Positions 1 to 9,297 are shown, counted from the first letter of the stretch. The stretch is 62,593 bases of DNA from Legionellales bacterium (GCA_027449905.1 DAIDKT010000029.1:1-62593), one strand, 5' to 3'. Notes: generated from the sequence alone by a model not told the origin. Program-made: numbers and translations.

Positions 1-756
1 AAAGCCTACCTGAAAATCCCAAGTGTGCAAGAAGAGTTAAAAAATCCAATTAAGTACGGTTACCTATCAGGAGCAATTCTTGTTTCTGGCATTATTGCCG
101 GCGGATTCACCACCGGTATGTTGACATTTTTGAGTGTCGGTTTGCTAGCAGGATTCGGAGTGGCAGCAGTTCATGCAACCTTACCTGTGATTATTTTTGG
201 CTCGATAGGTGGTGCCATCACGCTGATTTCACTCGGCGCAACAGGGGTTGTTTTTGCTGGTGAATACAAGAGATATAATAATCAAAGAGAAGCAATTGCT
301 AGTACCTTTCCAGGGGTATTGCAAAATACGGATCTCCTCATTCAATATGGTCAAAATATTCATGTTAACCAGTATGAAGATAGCAGCGATAGCGATAGTG
401 TAGGAGCGATTTATGATAATAATCGTATGGTATCATCAGAAGAAGATGATGATGATAATGCTGATATTAAATTATACAGCAAGGAAACACAGGTTTCCAT
501 TAATACCAGTGCTGCTACGGAGACACGTTCTTCTCGGGACTTTTCACAAGTAATGACAACAAACGATGAGGAATCCAACAAAAATATTTCAGAAGTCTCA
601 ATAGATGGTACCAACAGAGCTAATCCAAGCGTTTCCACAAACAGTATTTTTGCATCCCACCCCGAGTCTAAGAAAGTGCCCCCAACTGAAGTTAACTCAA
701 CCGACAAAGATGATAGTGTTGCATCATCAGGACCGGGCTCTAACTCGAATACTTAG
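1..756 (+). CDS. Membrane-hairpin protein with acidic Ser/Thr-rich tail (5' end outside window)
   Basis: Function not recognised. The frame is open to the first base and has no ATG in the window, so the true start probably lies upstream; the first internal candidate is a GTG at 25. From that GTG, residues about 12-80 form two long hydrophobic stretches rich in Gly/Ala/Ile/Val, as in a membrane hairpin. The remaining ~160 residues are hydrophilic and low in complexity, with acidic runs (SDSDS, EEDDDD) and many Ser/Thr/Asn. A hydrophobic hairpin with a polar disordered tail is common among secreted effectors of intracellular bacteria, but that is only an analogy. A strong terminator follows the stop. 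Confidence 0.6.
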   Translation, partial: KAYLKIPSVQEELKNPIKYGYLSGAILVSGIIAGGFTTGMLTFLSVGLLAGFGVAAVHATLPVIIFGSIGGAITLISLGATGVVFAGEYKRYNNQREAIASTFPGVLQNTDLLIQYGQNIHVNQYEDSSDSDSVGAIYDNNRMVSSEEDDDDNADIKLYSKETQVSINTSAATETRSSRDFSQVMTTNDEESNKNISEVSIDGTNRANPSVSTNSIFASHPESKKVPPTEVNSTDKDDSVASSGPGSNSNT

Positions 757-768
757 TAACATACTAAG

Positions 769-806
769 AACTGCCCCGCTCACTGAAGAGCGAGGGCAGT
801 TTTTTT
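769..806 (+). terminator. Rho-independent terminator of the first gene
   Basis: Stem AACTGCC-(C)-CGCTC pairs with GAGCG-(AG)-GGCAGTT around a 6-base loop and runs directly into seven T residues. It starts 13 bases after the stop of the upstream gene. Confidence 0.85.
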
Positions 807-831
807 ATGTTCCCTGATTATGTTCTGTTAG

Positions 832-930
832 ATGATCCTCCTTAGATCCAGCGAAGGATCCCCTGAATTTGACTCAAACCTAGTCAATTTGAGATATTTG
901 ACTGCGTTCAGGATAGACCTGGGAAGTTAC
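832..930. repeat. Degenerate copy of inverted repeat family C
   Basis: The right side contains TGCGTTCAGGAT, and the left side GCGAAGGATCC recalls the GTGAAGGATC of the better copy at 25931-26016. It lies in the gap between the first gene and the end of parE. The arms are no longer well paired. Confidence 0.45.
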
Positions 931-1028
931 GATATATTCATATCAATAAGTTGGTTTGCGTTTGGATTTAAAACGATCACAAAATGGGTTTTTAGTCAGA
1001 ATCTCGGCAAGACTTCTATTCTAGCTGT

Positions 1029-2909
1029 TCAGATGGCAACTAGGTTACCTTTCAGTTCTAACCATGTTTTTCTATCCTGTGCTCGTTTTTTAGAGAGCAT
1101 CATGTCCATCATCGCGAAAGTGAGGGGTTCGTCGTCCAGCGTGAGTTGAATGAGGCGTCTGGTATTAGGATCCATGGTGGTTTCACGAAGTTGCAGCGGG
1201 TTCATCTCTCCCAAGCCTTTAAATCGTTGAACATTGATCTTTCCTTTATTGCTTTTGGTCAACTCCTGAGTGATTTTCTCTTTTTCGTCATCATCTAAAG
1301 CGTATAGAATGGTTTTACCCGCGTCAATTCGATACAAAGGTGGCATGGCGACAAAGACATGTCCTGCTTTCACCAGTGGCTTGAAATGTCGCACAAATAA
1401 GGCACAAATTAAGGTGGCTATATGGGCACCATCTGAATCAGCATCAGCTAAAATACAGATTTTACCGTAGCGTAAACCCGATAAATCATCAGACCCTGGA
1501 TCAACCCCGATCGCGACCGAAATATCATGGATTTCTTGTGATCCGAGAACATGAGCAGAGTCTACCTCCCAAGAGTTTAGAATTTTACCTCGCAACGGTA
1601 AAATCGCTTGAAAATCTTTACAACGAGCTTGTTTAGCTGACCCACCTGCTGAATCTCCTTCGACTAAAAACAACTCACTTTGATTCAAGTTTTGCTGAAT
1701 ACAGTCAGCCAATTTTCCAGGCAAGGCTGGGCCTTGATGGATGCGTTTTCGAGCGACTTGTTTGGCTTGACGCAGACGTTTTTGTGCGCGCTCAATCACT
1801 AAATTGGCAAGGACTTCTCCTTGGTTTCGATGTTGATTTAACCACAATGAAAAAGCATCCTTGATGACATGACTCACAAATGCGGAGGATTGCCTAGAGC
1901 TTAAGCGTTCTTTCGTTTGTCCTGCAAACTGAGGATCTTTCATTTTGACTGACAACACGTATTGACAAGTTTCCCACAGATCTTCAGCGCTGATTTTAAT
2001 TCCCCGCGGGAGTAAATTGCGTAATTCACAAAACTCCGATAATGCATCGAACAAACCAGCTCGTAACCCATTGACATGTGTGCCACCTTGTACCGTTGGG
2101 ATTAAATTAACATAACTTTCATTCATCGGGCTATTAACCGACTCAGCCCAAGCCAATGCCCAATCGATCACCGTCTCGTCAGTTTGATAATGACCGGTAA
2201 ATGGTTCATCTGGTAAAAAATCCGCGGGCAAAGCTTCTGTCAAATAATCCAGCAGGCCTTGTTGATAACACCACTGCATGGTTTCATTCGCGATTTTATT
2301 GATGAAGGTCATCGACAAACCAGAGCACAAAACCGCTTTCGCTCGTAACACGTGGATCAGATGTTTCACTGAAATTTTGGTGGTATCGAAATAGTGAGGA
2401 TTGGGCCAAAAATGAATGGTGGTACCTGTGTCACGCTTTGACGTAGTCCCCACTTCGCGAAGCGCCTCAGCAGTCGCGCCGTCTGCAAACGCCATGTGAT
2501 ACACAATACCCTGGCGTTTAATCGTAACATCTAACCGATGAGACAGCGCATTGACGACAGAAACACCAACGCCATGTAATCCACCTGAAAAAGAATAGGT
2601 TTTATCAGAAAACTTACCGCCAGCGTGTAACCGGGTCATGATGACTTCAACTCCGCTTAAACCAAGCTGTGGATGCAGATCAACCGGCATACCACGCCCG
2701 TTATCAGCGACTTCAATCGACTGATCTTCATGCAAGATAACGGTGATATCACTGGCAAAGCCCGCAAGTACTTCATCCACGCTGTTGTCTATCACTTCTT
2801 GCGCGAGATGATTAGGGCGCTGGGTATCAGTGTACATGCCAGGACGCCTTTGAACAGGCTCTAATCCATGTAATACCTCAATTGCTTCTGCTGTGTAATT
2901 TTCGATCAT
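1029..2909 (-). CDS. parE: DNA topoisomerase IV subunit B (ParE)
   Basis: ATPase subunit of topoisomerase IV, which decatenates daughter chromosomes together with ParC. About 626 aa, the usual ParE length and shorter than most GyrB. The GHKL ATPase motifs are visible near the N-terminus (VIDNSVDEVLAG, DNGRGMPVD, GGLHGVGVSVVNALS). The TOPRIM domain has LVEGDSAGGSAKQARCKDFQ and ILADADSDGAH, and the C-terminus has the QRFKGLGEMNP box. ParE rather than GyrB is supported by length and the LHGLEPVQRRPGMYTD start. An in-frame TTG at 2924 could extend it by five residues; I chose the ATG before IENYTAEAIE. ParC is not in the window. Confidence 0.95.
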   Translation of the reverse strand: MIENYTAEAIEVLHGLEPVQRRPGMYTDTQRPNHLAQEVIDNSVDEVLAGFASDITVILHEDQSIEVADNGRGMPVDLHPQLGLSGVEVIMTRLHAGGKFSDKTYSFSGGLHGVGVSVVNALSHRLDVTIKRQGIVYHMAFADGATAEALREVGTTSKRDTGTTIHFWPNPHYFDTTKISVKHLIHVLRAKAVLCSGLSMTFINKIANETMQWCYQQGLLDYLTEALPADFLPDEPFTGHYQTDETVIDWALAWAESVNSPMNESYVNLIPTVQGGTHVNGLRAGLFDALSEFCELRNLLPRGIKISAEDLWETCQYVLSVKMKDPQFAGQTKERLSSRQSSAFVSHVIKDAFSLWLNQHRNQGEVLANLVIERAQKRLRQAKQVARKRIHQGPALPGKLADCIQQNLNQSELFLVEGDSAGGSAKQARCKDFQAILPLRGKILNSWEVDSAHVLGSQEIHDISVAIGVDPGSDDLSGLRYGKICILADADSDGAHIATLICALFVRHFKPLVKAGHVFVAMPPLYRIDAGKTILYALDDDEKEKITQELTKSNKGKINVQRFKGLGEMNPLQLRETTMDPNTRRLIQLTLDDEPLTFAMMDMMLSKKRAQDRKTWLELKGNLVAI

Positions 2910-2949
2910 AAAGTGTCTTATCAAATGGTCTTGACCGCCGTTCCGTGTC

Positions 2950-3005
2950 AGAATGCTGGGCCAATGCCCAGCCTAGGTGCCACGAGCAGCTTAGGGCGTG
3001 GCCTA
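2950..3005. repeat. Small palindromes related to the 15.85 kb inverted repeat
   Basis: Two short hairpins, GCTGGG/CCCAGC and TAGGTGCCACG/CGTGGCCTA, sit between the mrp stop and the parE start on the minus strand. Their TAGG..GGCC vocabulary resembles the arms of the large inverted repeat at 15850-15993. They may act as an RNA processing or attenuation site between mrp and parE; this is inference. Confidence 0.4.
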
Positions 3006-3099
3006 ACATAGAACTTGGTTGGAGCCGTGGTCAATGCTTATCAAACTGATTCATATCTCGATAGTTTACCTCAAAGTGAGCGGAACGCCTACTATCCAC

Positions 3100-4173
3100 C
3101 TAACCCGCAACAATCGGTGGAAATTTGTCCGCGTAGTTGAGAGGACGTTTGCTGATTTCAATCGCAGTGCGCAGCGCTATATTCATCAATGTGCCAGATA
3201 GTTCGCTCGATTGGTTGAGTGCGGAGGGTGTTCCTTGATCACACTCAGTGATTATGCGTGGGTCGAAAGGTAATTGACCGAGCAGCAGGCAGCCAAACTC
3301 ATTGGCTAATCGTTGAGCACCACCGTGCCCAAACACCTGATCGTGCTCCCCACAGTGTTTGCAAATATAATACGACATATTTTCAATGACGCCCAAGGTG
3401 TCAATGTTTGTTTTAGCAAACATGTGAATTGCCTTTTGTGCATCAAGCGTTGCAATTTGTTGTGGGGTCGTAACCACCACGGCGCCAGTCAATGGAATTT
3501 TTTGTACCAAGCTGAGTTGAATATCGCCGGTGCCTGGGGGGAGATCAATAAACAAATAATCTAAATCATCCCAACGCGTGGCATCCAACATGTGAATTAA
3601 CGATTTTGCCAACATCGGGCCTCGCCAAATCAACGCGTCGTTTCCTGAGGTTAAATAACCGATGGACATCGCTTGAATACCGTGAATCGCTATCGGAAGA
3701 TAGTGATCATCGCAAATTTCGATCGGTTTCGCCTCACCTAACATCATCGGAATACTGGGACCGTAGATGTCAGCATCCAGTAAACCGACACGCGCACCGG
3801 CCGCGGCTAATGCAGTTGCTAAATTCACGGCAACCGTCGACTTGCCAACCCCGCCTTTGCCAGACGCAATGGCAACTACATTCTTGACATGGCGCAAACC
3901 CTTTCCAGGTAATTGCGTGCGGTGTGGCTTGATTTTTTGATTGATGCAGACATCCAATGTATAGTCAGGTTTGGCTTCATGGAGCTTGCTTTGTAAGAGG
4001 GGAATAAATGAGTCGTTTAAAAATCCAGCAGGAAAACCAGTTTCAAGTTGAATTTGTATATCACGCCCACTGAACTGAATATCTGGATTGATCCCCATCT
4101 CCGTAAGTGTTAATTGCAGCAGCGGATCTTTGATATGGTTGATGAAATCTGTCATGGCTTGTTCAGTTTTCAT
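3100..4173 (-). CDS. mrp: Mrp/ApbC/NBP35-family Fe-S cluster carrier ATPase
   Basis: Cytosolic P-loop ATPase of the Mrp/ApbC family, which binds and transfers [4Fe-4S] clusters to apo-enzymes. The 357-aa protein has a DUF59-like N-terminal domain (about residues 1-90), the deviant Walker A ASGKGGVGKSTVAVNLA, the switch motif GLLDADIYGPSIP, and the bridging CxxC in YYICKHCGEH near residue 270. Its ATG lies 11 bp inside the end of recQ, so the two genes are probably translationally coupled. Fe-S clients encoded in this window would include KorB. Confidence 0.93.
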   Translation of the reverse strand: MKTEQAMTDFINHIKDPLLQLTLTEMGINPDIQFSGRDIQIQLETGFPAGFLNDSFIPLLQSKLHEAKPDYTLDVCINQKIKPHRTQLPGKGLRHVKNVVAIASGKGGVGKSTVAVNLATALAAAGARVGLLDADIYGPSIPMMLGEAKPIEICDDHYLPIAIHGIQAMSIGYLTSGNDALIWRGPMLAKSLIHMLDATRWDDLDYLFIDLPPGTGDIQLSLVQKIPLTGAVVVTTPQQIATLDAQKAIHMFAKTNIDTLGVIENMSYYICKHCGEHDQVFGHGGAQRLANEFGCLLLGQLPFDPRIITECDQGTPSALNQSSELSGTLMNIALRTAIEISKRPLNYADKFPPIVAG

Positions 4174-5998
4174 GTGCTTCCTCGTCTTCAGTCGTTGTTA
4201 ATACCTCTAAAAAATATCGACCATATTGCTTGAGTTTATGCTGCCCCACACCAGAAACAACCAATAATTGTTCTAAAGTTTGCGGTTTGATGCGGATCAT
4301 ATCATGCAAAGTGGTATCACTAAAAATTAAAAAGGAAGGTTTGTTTTCTTCATCAGCCAATCTGCGACGTAATGCCCGTAATTTTTCAAAGAGGGGGCCA
4401 TTTACTGGCTTTTCAAGCGACGTGCTTGTTTGTTTACTGGTTTTCATGGTTTGAATGGCCGCGTCTTGCATGGCGGTTAAAAAAAGCGTTTCTTCACGTT
4501 TTAATATCGGAATAGCTTTTGATGATAACCGCAAGACGTTGTAATGGTCGGGATCTTGAAAACAGTATTGTTTGTGAATAAGCTGCCAGGCTAAATGTTT
4601 CCAATAGGCTGACGATTTGTCTTTGCCAATGCCAAATGTTGATAAACCTTGGTGATTAAACTGCTTGATTTTTTCCGATTCGCTTCCTCGTAAAACATCA
4701 ATGATGTAATTCATCCCGAAATTTTGTTTTAATCGATAGATACAGGATAAAAATTTCTGAGCATCTTCGGTCGCATCTGCAGTTTTTGGGGGATTATCAC
4801 ACACATCGCAATAATTGCATGCGCTTTCGACTGTTTCGTTGAAGTAGCTTAATAGGATTTGGCGCCGGCAATGGGTGGATTCCGCAAAGGCCAACATGTG
4901 ATTCAATTTTTGATGTTCAACACGTTGTTGCGATTCAACAGACAAATCATCAATCCAGCTACGAAGTCTCGCGCTATCCCCAGGCCGATAGAGGAGGATG
5001 GCGCGTGCAGGCGCTCCATCACGGCCCGCACGGCCTGTTTCTTGATAATAGCTTTCAATATTTTTGGGTAAGTCATAATGAATGACAAACCGGACGTTTG
5101 GTTTGTCTATCCCCATCCCAAAGGCAATGGTGGCAACGACGATGTCAATTTGATCGTAACGAAAAAGTGATTGAACTTCTCGGCGCTCGTGGTGAGACAG
5201 CCCAGCATGATAAGCGCGTGCTCTATATTGCAAGGTTTGTAATTTAGTCGCAACATCCTCCACACCGGCGCGCGTGCCACAATAAATAATTCCGGATTGC
5301 TGACTGAGCGTTTGCAGGAAAAAGGAGAGCTGCTTCATCGGGTTTTGTTTGGTGACAACTTGGTAGTGAATATTTGGCCGATTAAACGAAGCAATATATT
5401 GCTTTGGAACATAGTTTAATTTTTTAATAATGTCTTTTTGCGTTTGATTATCCGCAGTCGCGGTTAGCGCAATCACTGGTACCGCGGGAAAATGCTGCTT
5501 CAGCATCCCCAAGGCGCTATATTCCGGACGAAAATCATGTCCCCATTGTGAAATACAATGGGCTTCATCAATGGCAAATAAAGCGATTGAGCACGTCCGT
5601 AATCGTTCTATAAACGTTGGCGTGACCAAGCGTTCTGGGGCGATGTAAAGCAGGTCTAATGTCTGATTGTATAACTTAGCAAGCACCGAGCGTGATTCAC
5701 TCGCGCTCAAGGAAGAGTTGTAATATGCTGCACGAATACCGAGCAACGTTAAGGCAGAAACTTGATCCTCCATCAATGCAATCAAGGGAGACACAACAAT
5801 ACCGACCCCATCACGCAATAGGGCAGGAATTTGGTAACACAATGATTTACCACCACCCGTCGGCATCAACACCAGTAAATCTTGACCACCAATCAAATCA
5901 TGGACAATGGCTTCTTGCGGCGGTCTAAACGAATCAAATCCATAGTAGCTTTTTAAAACTTCATGCGCGGTTTTCTCTTTACTTATCATGTCCATCAT
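4163..5998 (-). CDS. recQ: ATP-dependent DNA helicase RecQ
   Basis: 3'-5' superfamily 2 helicase acting in recombination and fork repair. About 611 aa. Motifs in order: LMPTGGGKSLCYQIPALL (Walker A), DEAHCISQWGHDFRPEY (motif II and aromatic loop), QETGRAGRDG (motif VI), zinc-binding cysteines in CRRQILLSYF...CNYCDVC, winged helix, and a C-terminal HRDC domain ending in LEQLLVVSGVGQHKLKQYG. All domains of the long RecQ form are present. The frame extends to a TTG at 6022, but an ATG pair at 5998 is the more likely start. Divergent from the acyl-CoA dehydrogenase. Confidence 0.95.
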   Translation of the reverse strand: MMDMISKEKTAHEVLKSYYGFDSFRPPQEAIVHDLIGGQDLLVLMPTGGGKSLCYQIPALLRDGVGIVVSPLIALMEDQVSALTLLGIRAAYYNSSLSASESRSVLAKLYNQTLDLLYIAPERLVTPTFIERLRTCSIALFAIDEAHCISQWGHDFRPEYSALGMLKQHFPAVPVIALTATADNQTQKDIIKKLNYVPKQYIASFNRPNIHYQVVTKQNPMKQLSFFLQTLSQQSGIIYCGTRAGVEDVATKLQTLQYRARAYHAGLSHHERREVQSLFRYDQIDIVVATIAFGMGIDKPNVRFVIHYDLPKNIESYYQETGRAGRDGAPARAILLYRPGDSARLRSWIDDLSVESQQRVEHQKLNHMLAFAESTHCRRQILLSYFNETVESACNYCDVCDNPPKTADATEDAQKFLSCIYRLKQNFGMNYIIDVLRGSESEKIKQFNHQGLSTFGIGKDKSSAYWKHLAWQLIHKQYCFQDPDHYNVLRLSSKAIPILKREETLFLTAMQDAAIQTMKTSKQTSTSLEKPVNGPLFEKLRALRRRLADEENKPSFLIFSDTTLHDMIRIKPQTLEQLLVVSGVGQHKLKQYGRYFLEVLTTTEDEEAHEN

Positions 5999-6077
5999 GG
6001 TTATTCTTTTTTGGGTTTGCAAACGGGGGAACAGCGTGATTTAATATCGGCAGAGTATAATCTTATAAGGATGGATT

Positions 6078-7232
6078 ATGCAATTTGAATTGACATCAGA
6101 GCACCGCGCATTTCGAGATATGGCTGCTGATTTTGCACGAGATAAACTCGCGCCCCAAGCAGATGAATGGGATGCACAGCAAACCTTTCCTGTTGATGTA
6201 TTGCGTGAAGCAGCTGCTTTGGGTATGGCCGGTCTTGTAACCCGCAGCGATATCGGTGGTTCTCAATTAACCAGATTAGATGCGGCTATTATTTTTGAGC
6301 AATTAGCAGTGGGTTGTGTGAGCACCAGTGCCTATCTTTCCATCCACAACATGGTGACGAGTTTGGTCGACCGCTATGCACACGAGACATTACGTGCGGA
6401 ATGGGGCCCACGATTAACAAAAATGGACGTGTTAGCAAGTTATTGCTTGAGTGAACCAGAAGCTGGATCTGATGCTGCCTCTCTAAAAACCCGGGCTGTG
6501 TTAGATGGTGATTATTATGTATTAAACGGATCCAAATCGTTTGTCTCGGGCGGTAGTGTCAGTGATGTGTATCTTTGTATGGTGCGAACCGGTGAAGAGC
6601 TCCATCATGGAATCAGCTGTTTATTTGTTGAAAAAAACACACCGGGACTCAGTTTTGGAAAATTGGAGAAAAAACTAGGATGGCATAGTCAACCGACCGC
6701 CATGGTTTTTTTTGAGAATTGTCGAGTGCCGGTTACCAATCGTGTCGGCGACGAGGGCATGGGATTTAAAATCGCATTAAACGCACTGAACGGTGGTCGG
6801 ATTAATATTGCTGCATGTTCTTTAGGTGGCGCATTGCGCTGTTTACGTTTAACCCAAACCTATCTTCACGAGCGACATCAATTCAATCAAAATTTAAGCG
6901 CCATGCAGGCACTGCGGTTTTATTATGCTGATATGATCACCGATTTTGAATCGGCGCGATTGATGACATATCGTGCAGCAGATGCTTTAGATAAGGGGCA
7001 TCCAAAAGCACCGATGTATTGCGCGATGGCCAAGCGCCTGGCTACCGATGTTGCTTTTCAAATCAGTGATAAAGCCATGCAACTCCATGGCGGATATGGG
7101 TATTTACGAGAATATCAAATTGAGCGGGTGTTTCGCGATCTAAGGGCGCATCAAATTCTGGAAGGAACCAACGAAATTATGCGGGAAATTATCGCAAAAA
7201 CAGTACTAGATGCCGACTATGCATTAGAATAG
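6078..7232 (+). CDS. Acyl-CoA dehydrogenase, probably isobutyryl-CoA dehydrogenase
   Basis: FAD enzyme oxidising a short branched acyl-CoA to the 2-enoyl-CoA, with electrons leaving through ETF. 384 aa, usual for the family. It has the FAD/substrate signature YCLSEPEAGSDAASLKT, and ALQ-type C-terminal motifs MQLHGGYGYLREYQIERVFRD and LEGTNEIMREI with the Glu catalytic-base region. The segment LGWHSQPTAMVFFENCRVPVTNR and NGGRINIAACSLGGA closely follow the human isobutyryl-CoA dehydrogenase ACAD8 as I recall it. The next two genes encode the following steps of valine breakdown, supporting isobutyryl-CoA as substrate. Good Shine-Dalgarno AAGGAT before the ATG. Confidence 0.88.
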   Translation: MQFELTSEHRAFRDMAADFARDKLAPQADEWDAQQTFPVDVLREAAALGMAGLVTRSDIGGSQLTRLDAAIIFEQLAVGCVSTSAYLSIHNMVTSLVDRYAHETLRAEWGPRLTKMDVLASYCLSEPEAGSDAASLKTRAVLDGDYYVLNGSKSFVSGGSVSDVYLCMVRTGEELHHGISCLFVEKNTPGLSFGKLEKKLGWHSQPTAMVFFENCRVPVTNRVGDEGMGFKIALNALNGGRINIAACSLGGALRCLRLTQTYLHERHQFNQNLSAMQALRFYYADMITDFESARLMTYRAADALDKGHPKAPMYCAMAKRLATDVAFQISDKAMQLHGGYGYLREYQIERVFRDLRAHQILEGTNEIMREIIAKTVLDADYALE

Positions 7233-7234
7233 CA

Positions 7235-7378
7235 CTTTGTACACGACAAAAATGATACTGTCTTTCCCGCGAAGGCGGGAATCTATTTTTGGGGTGGCAT
7301 AATGCCGCTACCAGCATAGATCCCCGCCTTCGCGGGGACGACAAATTTCTAGCCTTTTATTTTTTGTCGTGTACAAAG
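7235..7378. repeat. Family B palindromic repeat (MITE-like), copy 1
   Basis: 144-bp element with terminal inverted repeats CTTTGTACACGACAAAA and its complement. It contains two inner hairpins, CCCGCGAAGGCGGG and CCCCGCCTTCGCGGGG, and no coding capacity. Copies 2 and 3 at 35101-35241 and 47326-47466 lie in the opposite orientation. It fills the gap between the acyl-CoA dehydrogenase and the enoyl-CoA hydratase, so it may separate or modulate their transcription. Confidence 0.85.
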
Positions 7379-7478
7379 AGAATAGCATATCAATCTTGAA
7401 GCCCGGTGAAACGTACTGAATAGTAACAGAATACGAAGAATAGGAAGTTAATTTGAGCACGATCCCAAGGAGAATCTG

Positions 7479-8252
7479 ATGACCATCGTGGAACAAAGCA
7501 TCGAAGATAAAATCCTCATTATCACCCTCAATCGCCCAGAGAAACTCAATGCGCTAAACCAAGAGGTGTTGTCGATATTGTCTGGTATTTTTACTGCTGC
7601 AAAGGGTGATGCCCACATCGATGGTATTATTCTGACTGGTGAGGGAAAAGCATTTTGTGCTGGTGCTGACATCACCCGTTTAGCCGAATGTAATGCGCAA
7701 ACAGGTTATGAGTTTGCAAAAAAAGGCCAAGAGATATTTAGACAGCTAGAAACATTAGGTAAACCCTCGATTGCAGCCATCAATGGTTATGCATTTGGCG
7801 GGGGTTGTGAGTTAGCCCTGGCCGCAACCTTGCGCATTGCTTCAGAGGAAGCTCAATTTGGACAACCAGAGGTTAAATTAGGGGTTATTCCTGGCTATGG
7901 GGGTACTCAACGGCTGGCTCGTTTGATAGGGAAAGGGCGGGCTTTGGATTTGTGTTTAACTGGTCGTTTTATTGATGCGCAAACGGCCAAAAATTGGGGT
8001 TTGGTGACGGATGCTGTCCCTCATGAAACCTTGCTCTATGAAGCGAAGCGAACAATGAAAAGCATCATCACTTGGGCGCCTTTGGCGATAAGCAGCATCA
8101 TAGAAACGATTGACATGGGTTATGATTTGACTTTAACGGATGGACTCCAGTTAGAGGCCTTATATTTTGGCAATATGTGTGCCACCCAGGATAAAAATGA
8201 AGGCGTTGCTGCCTTTTTGCAAAAACGACAACCAGCATTTAAAGGTGAATGA
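7479..8252 (+). CDS. Enoyl-CoA hydratase
   Basis: Crotonase-fold hydratase adding water to a 2-enoyl-CoA; from context probably methacrylyl-CoA to 3-hydroxyisobutyryl-CoA. 257 aa, typical. The oxyanion-hole segments are seen in GKAFCAGADI (about residues 60-70) and GYAFGGGCELALA (about 107). The two catalytic glutamates are expected at E within GGGCELALA and in FGQPEVKLGVIPGYGGTQRLARLIG, both present. Shine-Dalgarno AAGGAGAA precedes the ATG. The downstream hydrolase gene overlaps its stop by four bases (ATGA), indicating one transcription unit. Confidence 0.92.
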   Translation: MTIVEQSIEDKILIITLNRPEKLNALNQEVLSILSGIFTAAKGDAHIDGIILTGEGKAFCAGADITRLAECNAQTGYEFAKKGQEIFRQLETLGKPSIAAINGYAFGGGCELALAATLRIASEEAQFGQPEVKLGVIPGYGGTQRLARLIGKGRALDLCLTGRFIDAQTAKNWGLVTDAVPHETLLYEAKRTMKSIITWAPLAISSIIETIDMGYDLTLTDGLQLEALYFGNMCATQDKNEGVAAFLQKRQPAFKGE

Positions 8253-9280
8253 ATATGAGCATGGATTTGATTTTAACCCAGGAAAAACACATGGGTTTGA
8301 TCCTGCTGAATAGAGCGCACGCTTTAAATGCATTGACCTTACCCATGGTTTTAGACTTGATAAAGCAATTACAAATTTGGTCCAAAGATGATACTATTCA
8401 TGCAGTTGTGGTTTTGGCCACGGATGGTAAAGCGTTTTGTGCAGGCGGGGATGTTCGCTGGTTGTATGATGCGGGGAAAAATAAATCCCGGCAACAGTTA
8501 GAATTTTTTTATCATGAATATCAACTCAATCAGCTGATTCATGATTACCCAAAGCCTTATATTGCACTCATGGATGGTCTGACCATGGGTGGTGGGGTTG
8601 GTATTTCACTGCATGGTTCCCATCCAGTTGCCAGTGAACGCTTTGTTTTCGCGATGCCCGAGACCGCGATCGGGTTTTTTCCGGATATTGGCGCCAGTTA
8701 TCTATTGAATCGATGTCCTGACCATGTTGGTTTTTATTTGGGATTAACCGGTAATCGTTTGGGTGCCGAGGATGCTTATGAATTAGGTCTCATCAAACAT
8801 GTTGTCAAAGCAGCCGACATGGATAAGGTATTAAAAGAATTGATTGCGGCCGATCTATCGTTTGATGCTCCCAAACAGGTGACAGCTTGTTTGCAGCAGT
8901 TTATTAAACCGGTTTTACCTTCTTCAATTGCAGAATTAAGAGACATGATCGCCACCTATTTCAGCGCAGAAGATGTTGAATCCATCATCAAGGGATTGAC
9001 AGAAAAGGGGAGTCCTTGGTGCTTGGAGATTGTGAATAATTTAAATTCAAAATCTCCGTTGAGCTTGAAAATAACGCTGCAACAATTAAAATGGGCACGT
9101 GAGCGCACGCTTGCTGATTGTTTGGCGTTGGATTATCGTTTGGTTCAACATTTCATGCAATCCCACGATTTTTATGAAGGTGTACGCGCTGTACTAATCG
9201 ACAAAGACAAATCACCCCGTTGGTGGCCTAAAACATTGGCAGAGGTAAGTGGAGAACAAGTAAATCAATATTTTAGGTAA
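8249..9280 (+). CDS. 3-hydroxyisobutyryl-CoA hydrolase (HIBCH-type)
   Basis: Crotonase-superfamily thioesterase that releases 3-hydroxyisobutyrate from its CoA ester in valine catabolism. 343 aa, longer than hydratases and right for HIBCH. Diagnostic segments: GKAFCAGGDVRWLY, YPKPYIALMDGLTMGGGVGIS, FAMPETAIGFFPDIGASYLLNR and GLTGNRLGAEDAYELGL, which together separate HIBCH from ordinary enoyl-CoA hydratases. Start ATG overlaps the hydratase stop. The following steps (3-hydroxyisobutyrate dehydrogenase and methylmalonate-semialdehyde dehydrogenase) are not in the window. Only 17 bp separate it from prfC. Confidence 0.92.
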   Translation: MNMSMDLILTQEKHMGLILLNRAHALNALTLPMVLDLIKQLQIWSKDDTIHAVVVLATDGKAFCAGGDVRWLYDAGKNKSRQQLEFFYHEYQLNQLIHDYPKPYIALMDGLTMGGGVGISLHGSHPVASERFVFAMPETAIGFFPDIGASYLLNRCPDHVGFYLGLTGNRLGAEDAYELGLIKHVVKAADMDKVLKELIAADLSFDAPKQVTACLQQFIKPVLPSSIAELRDMIATYFSAEDVESIIKGLTEKGSPWCLEIVNNLNSKSPLSLKITLQQLKWARERTLADCLALDYRLVQHFMQSHDFYEGVRAVLIDKDKSPRWWPKTLAEVSGEQVNQYFR

Positions 9281-9297
9281 CGATTTTGGGTTAAATT

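Noticed and set aside
411..707. 98-aa open frame on the minus strand under the first gene
   Set aside because: It lies wholly inside the acidic tail coding region in antisense; no ribosome site, and Leu/Ser composition is what the complement of Asp/Ser codons gives.
6056..6061. TATAAT box before the acyl-CoA dehydrogenase
   Set aside because: It would start the transcript inside the ribosome site, and no -35 box is at the right distance.
7235..7378. Family B hairpins as CRISPR repeats
   Set aside because: Single hairpin pairs at three distant sites, not an array with spacers.
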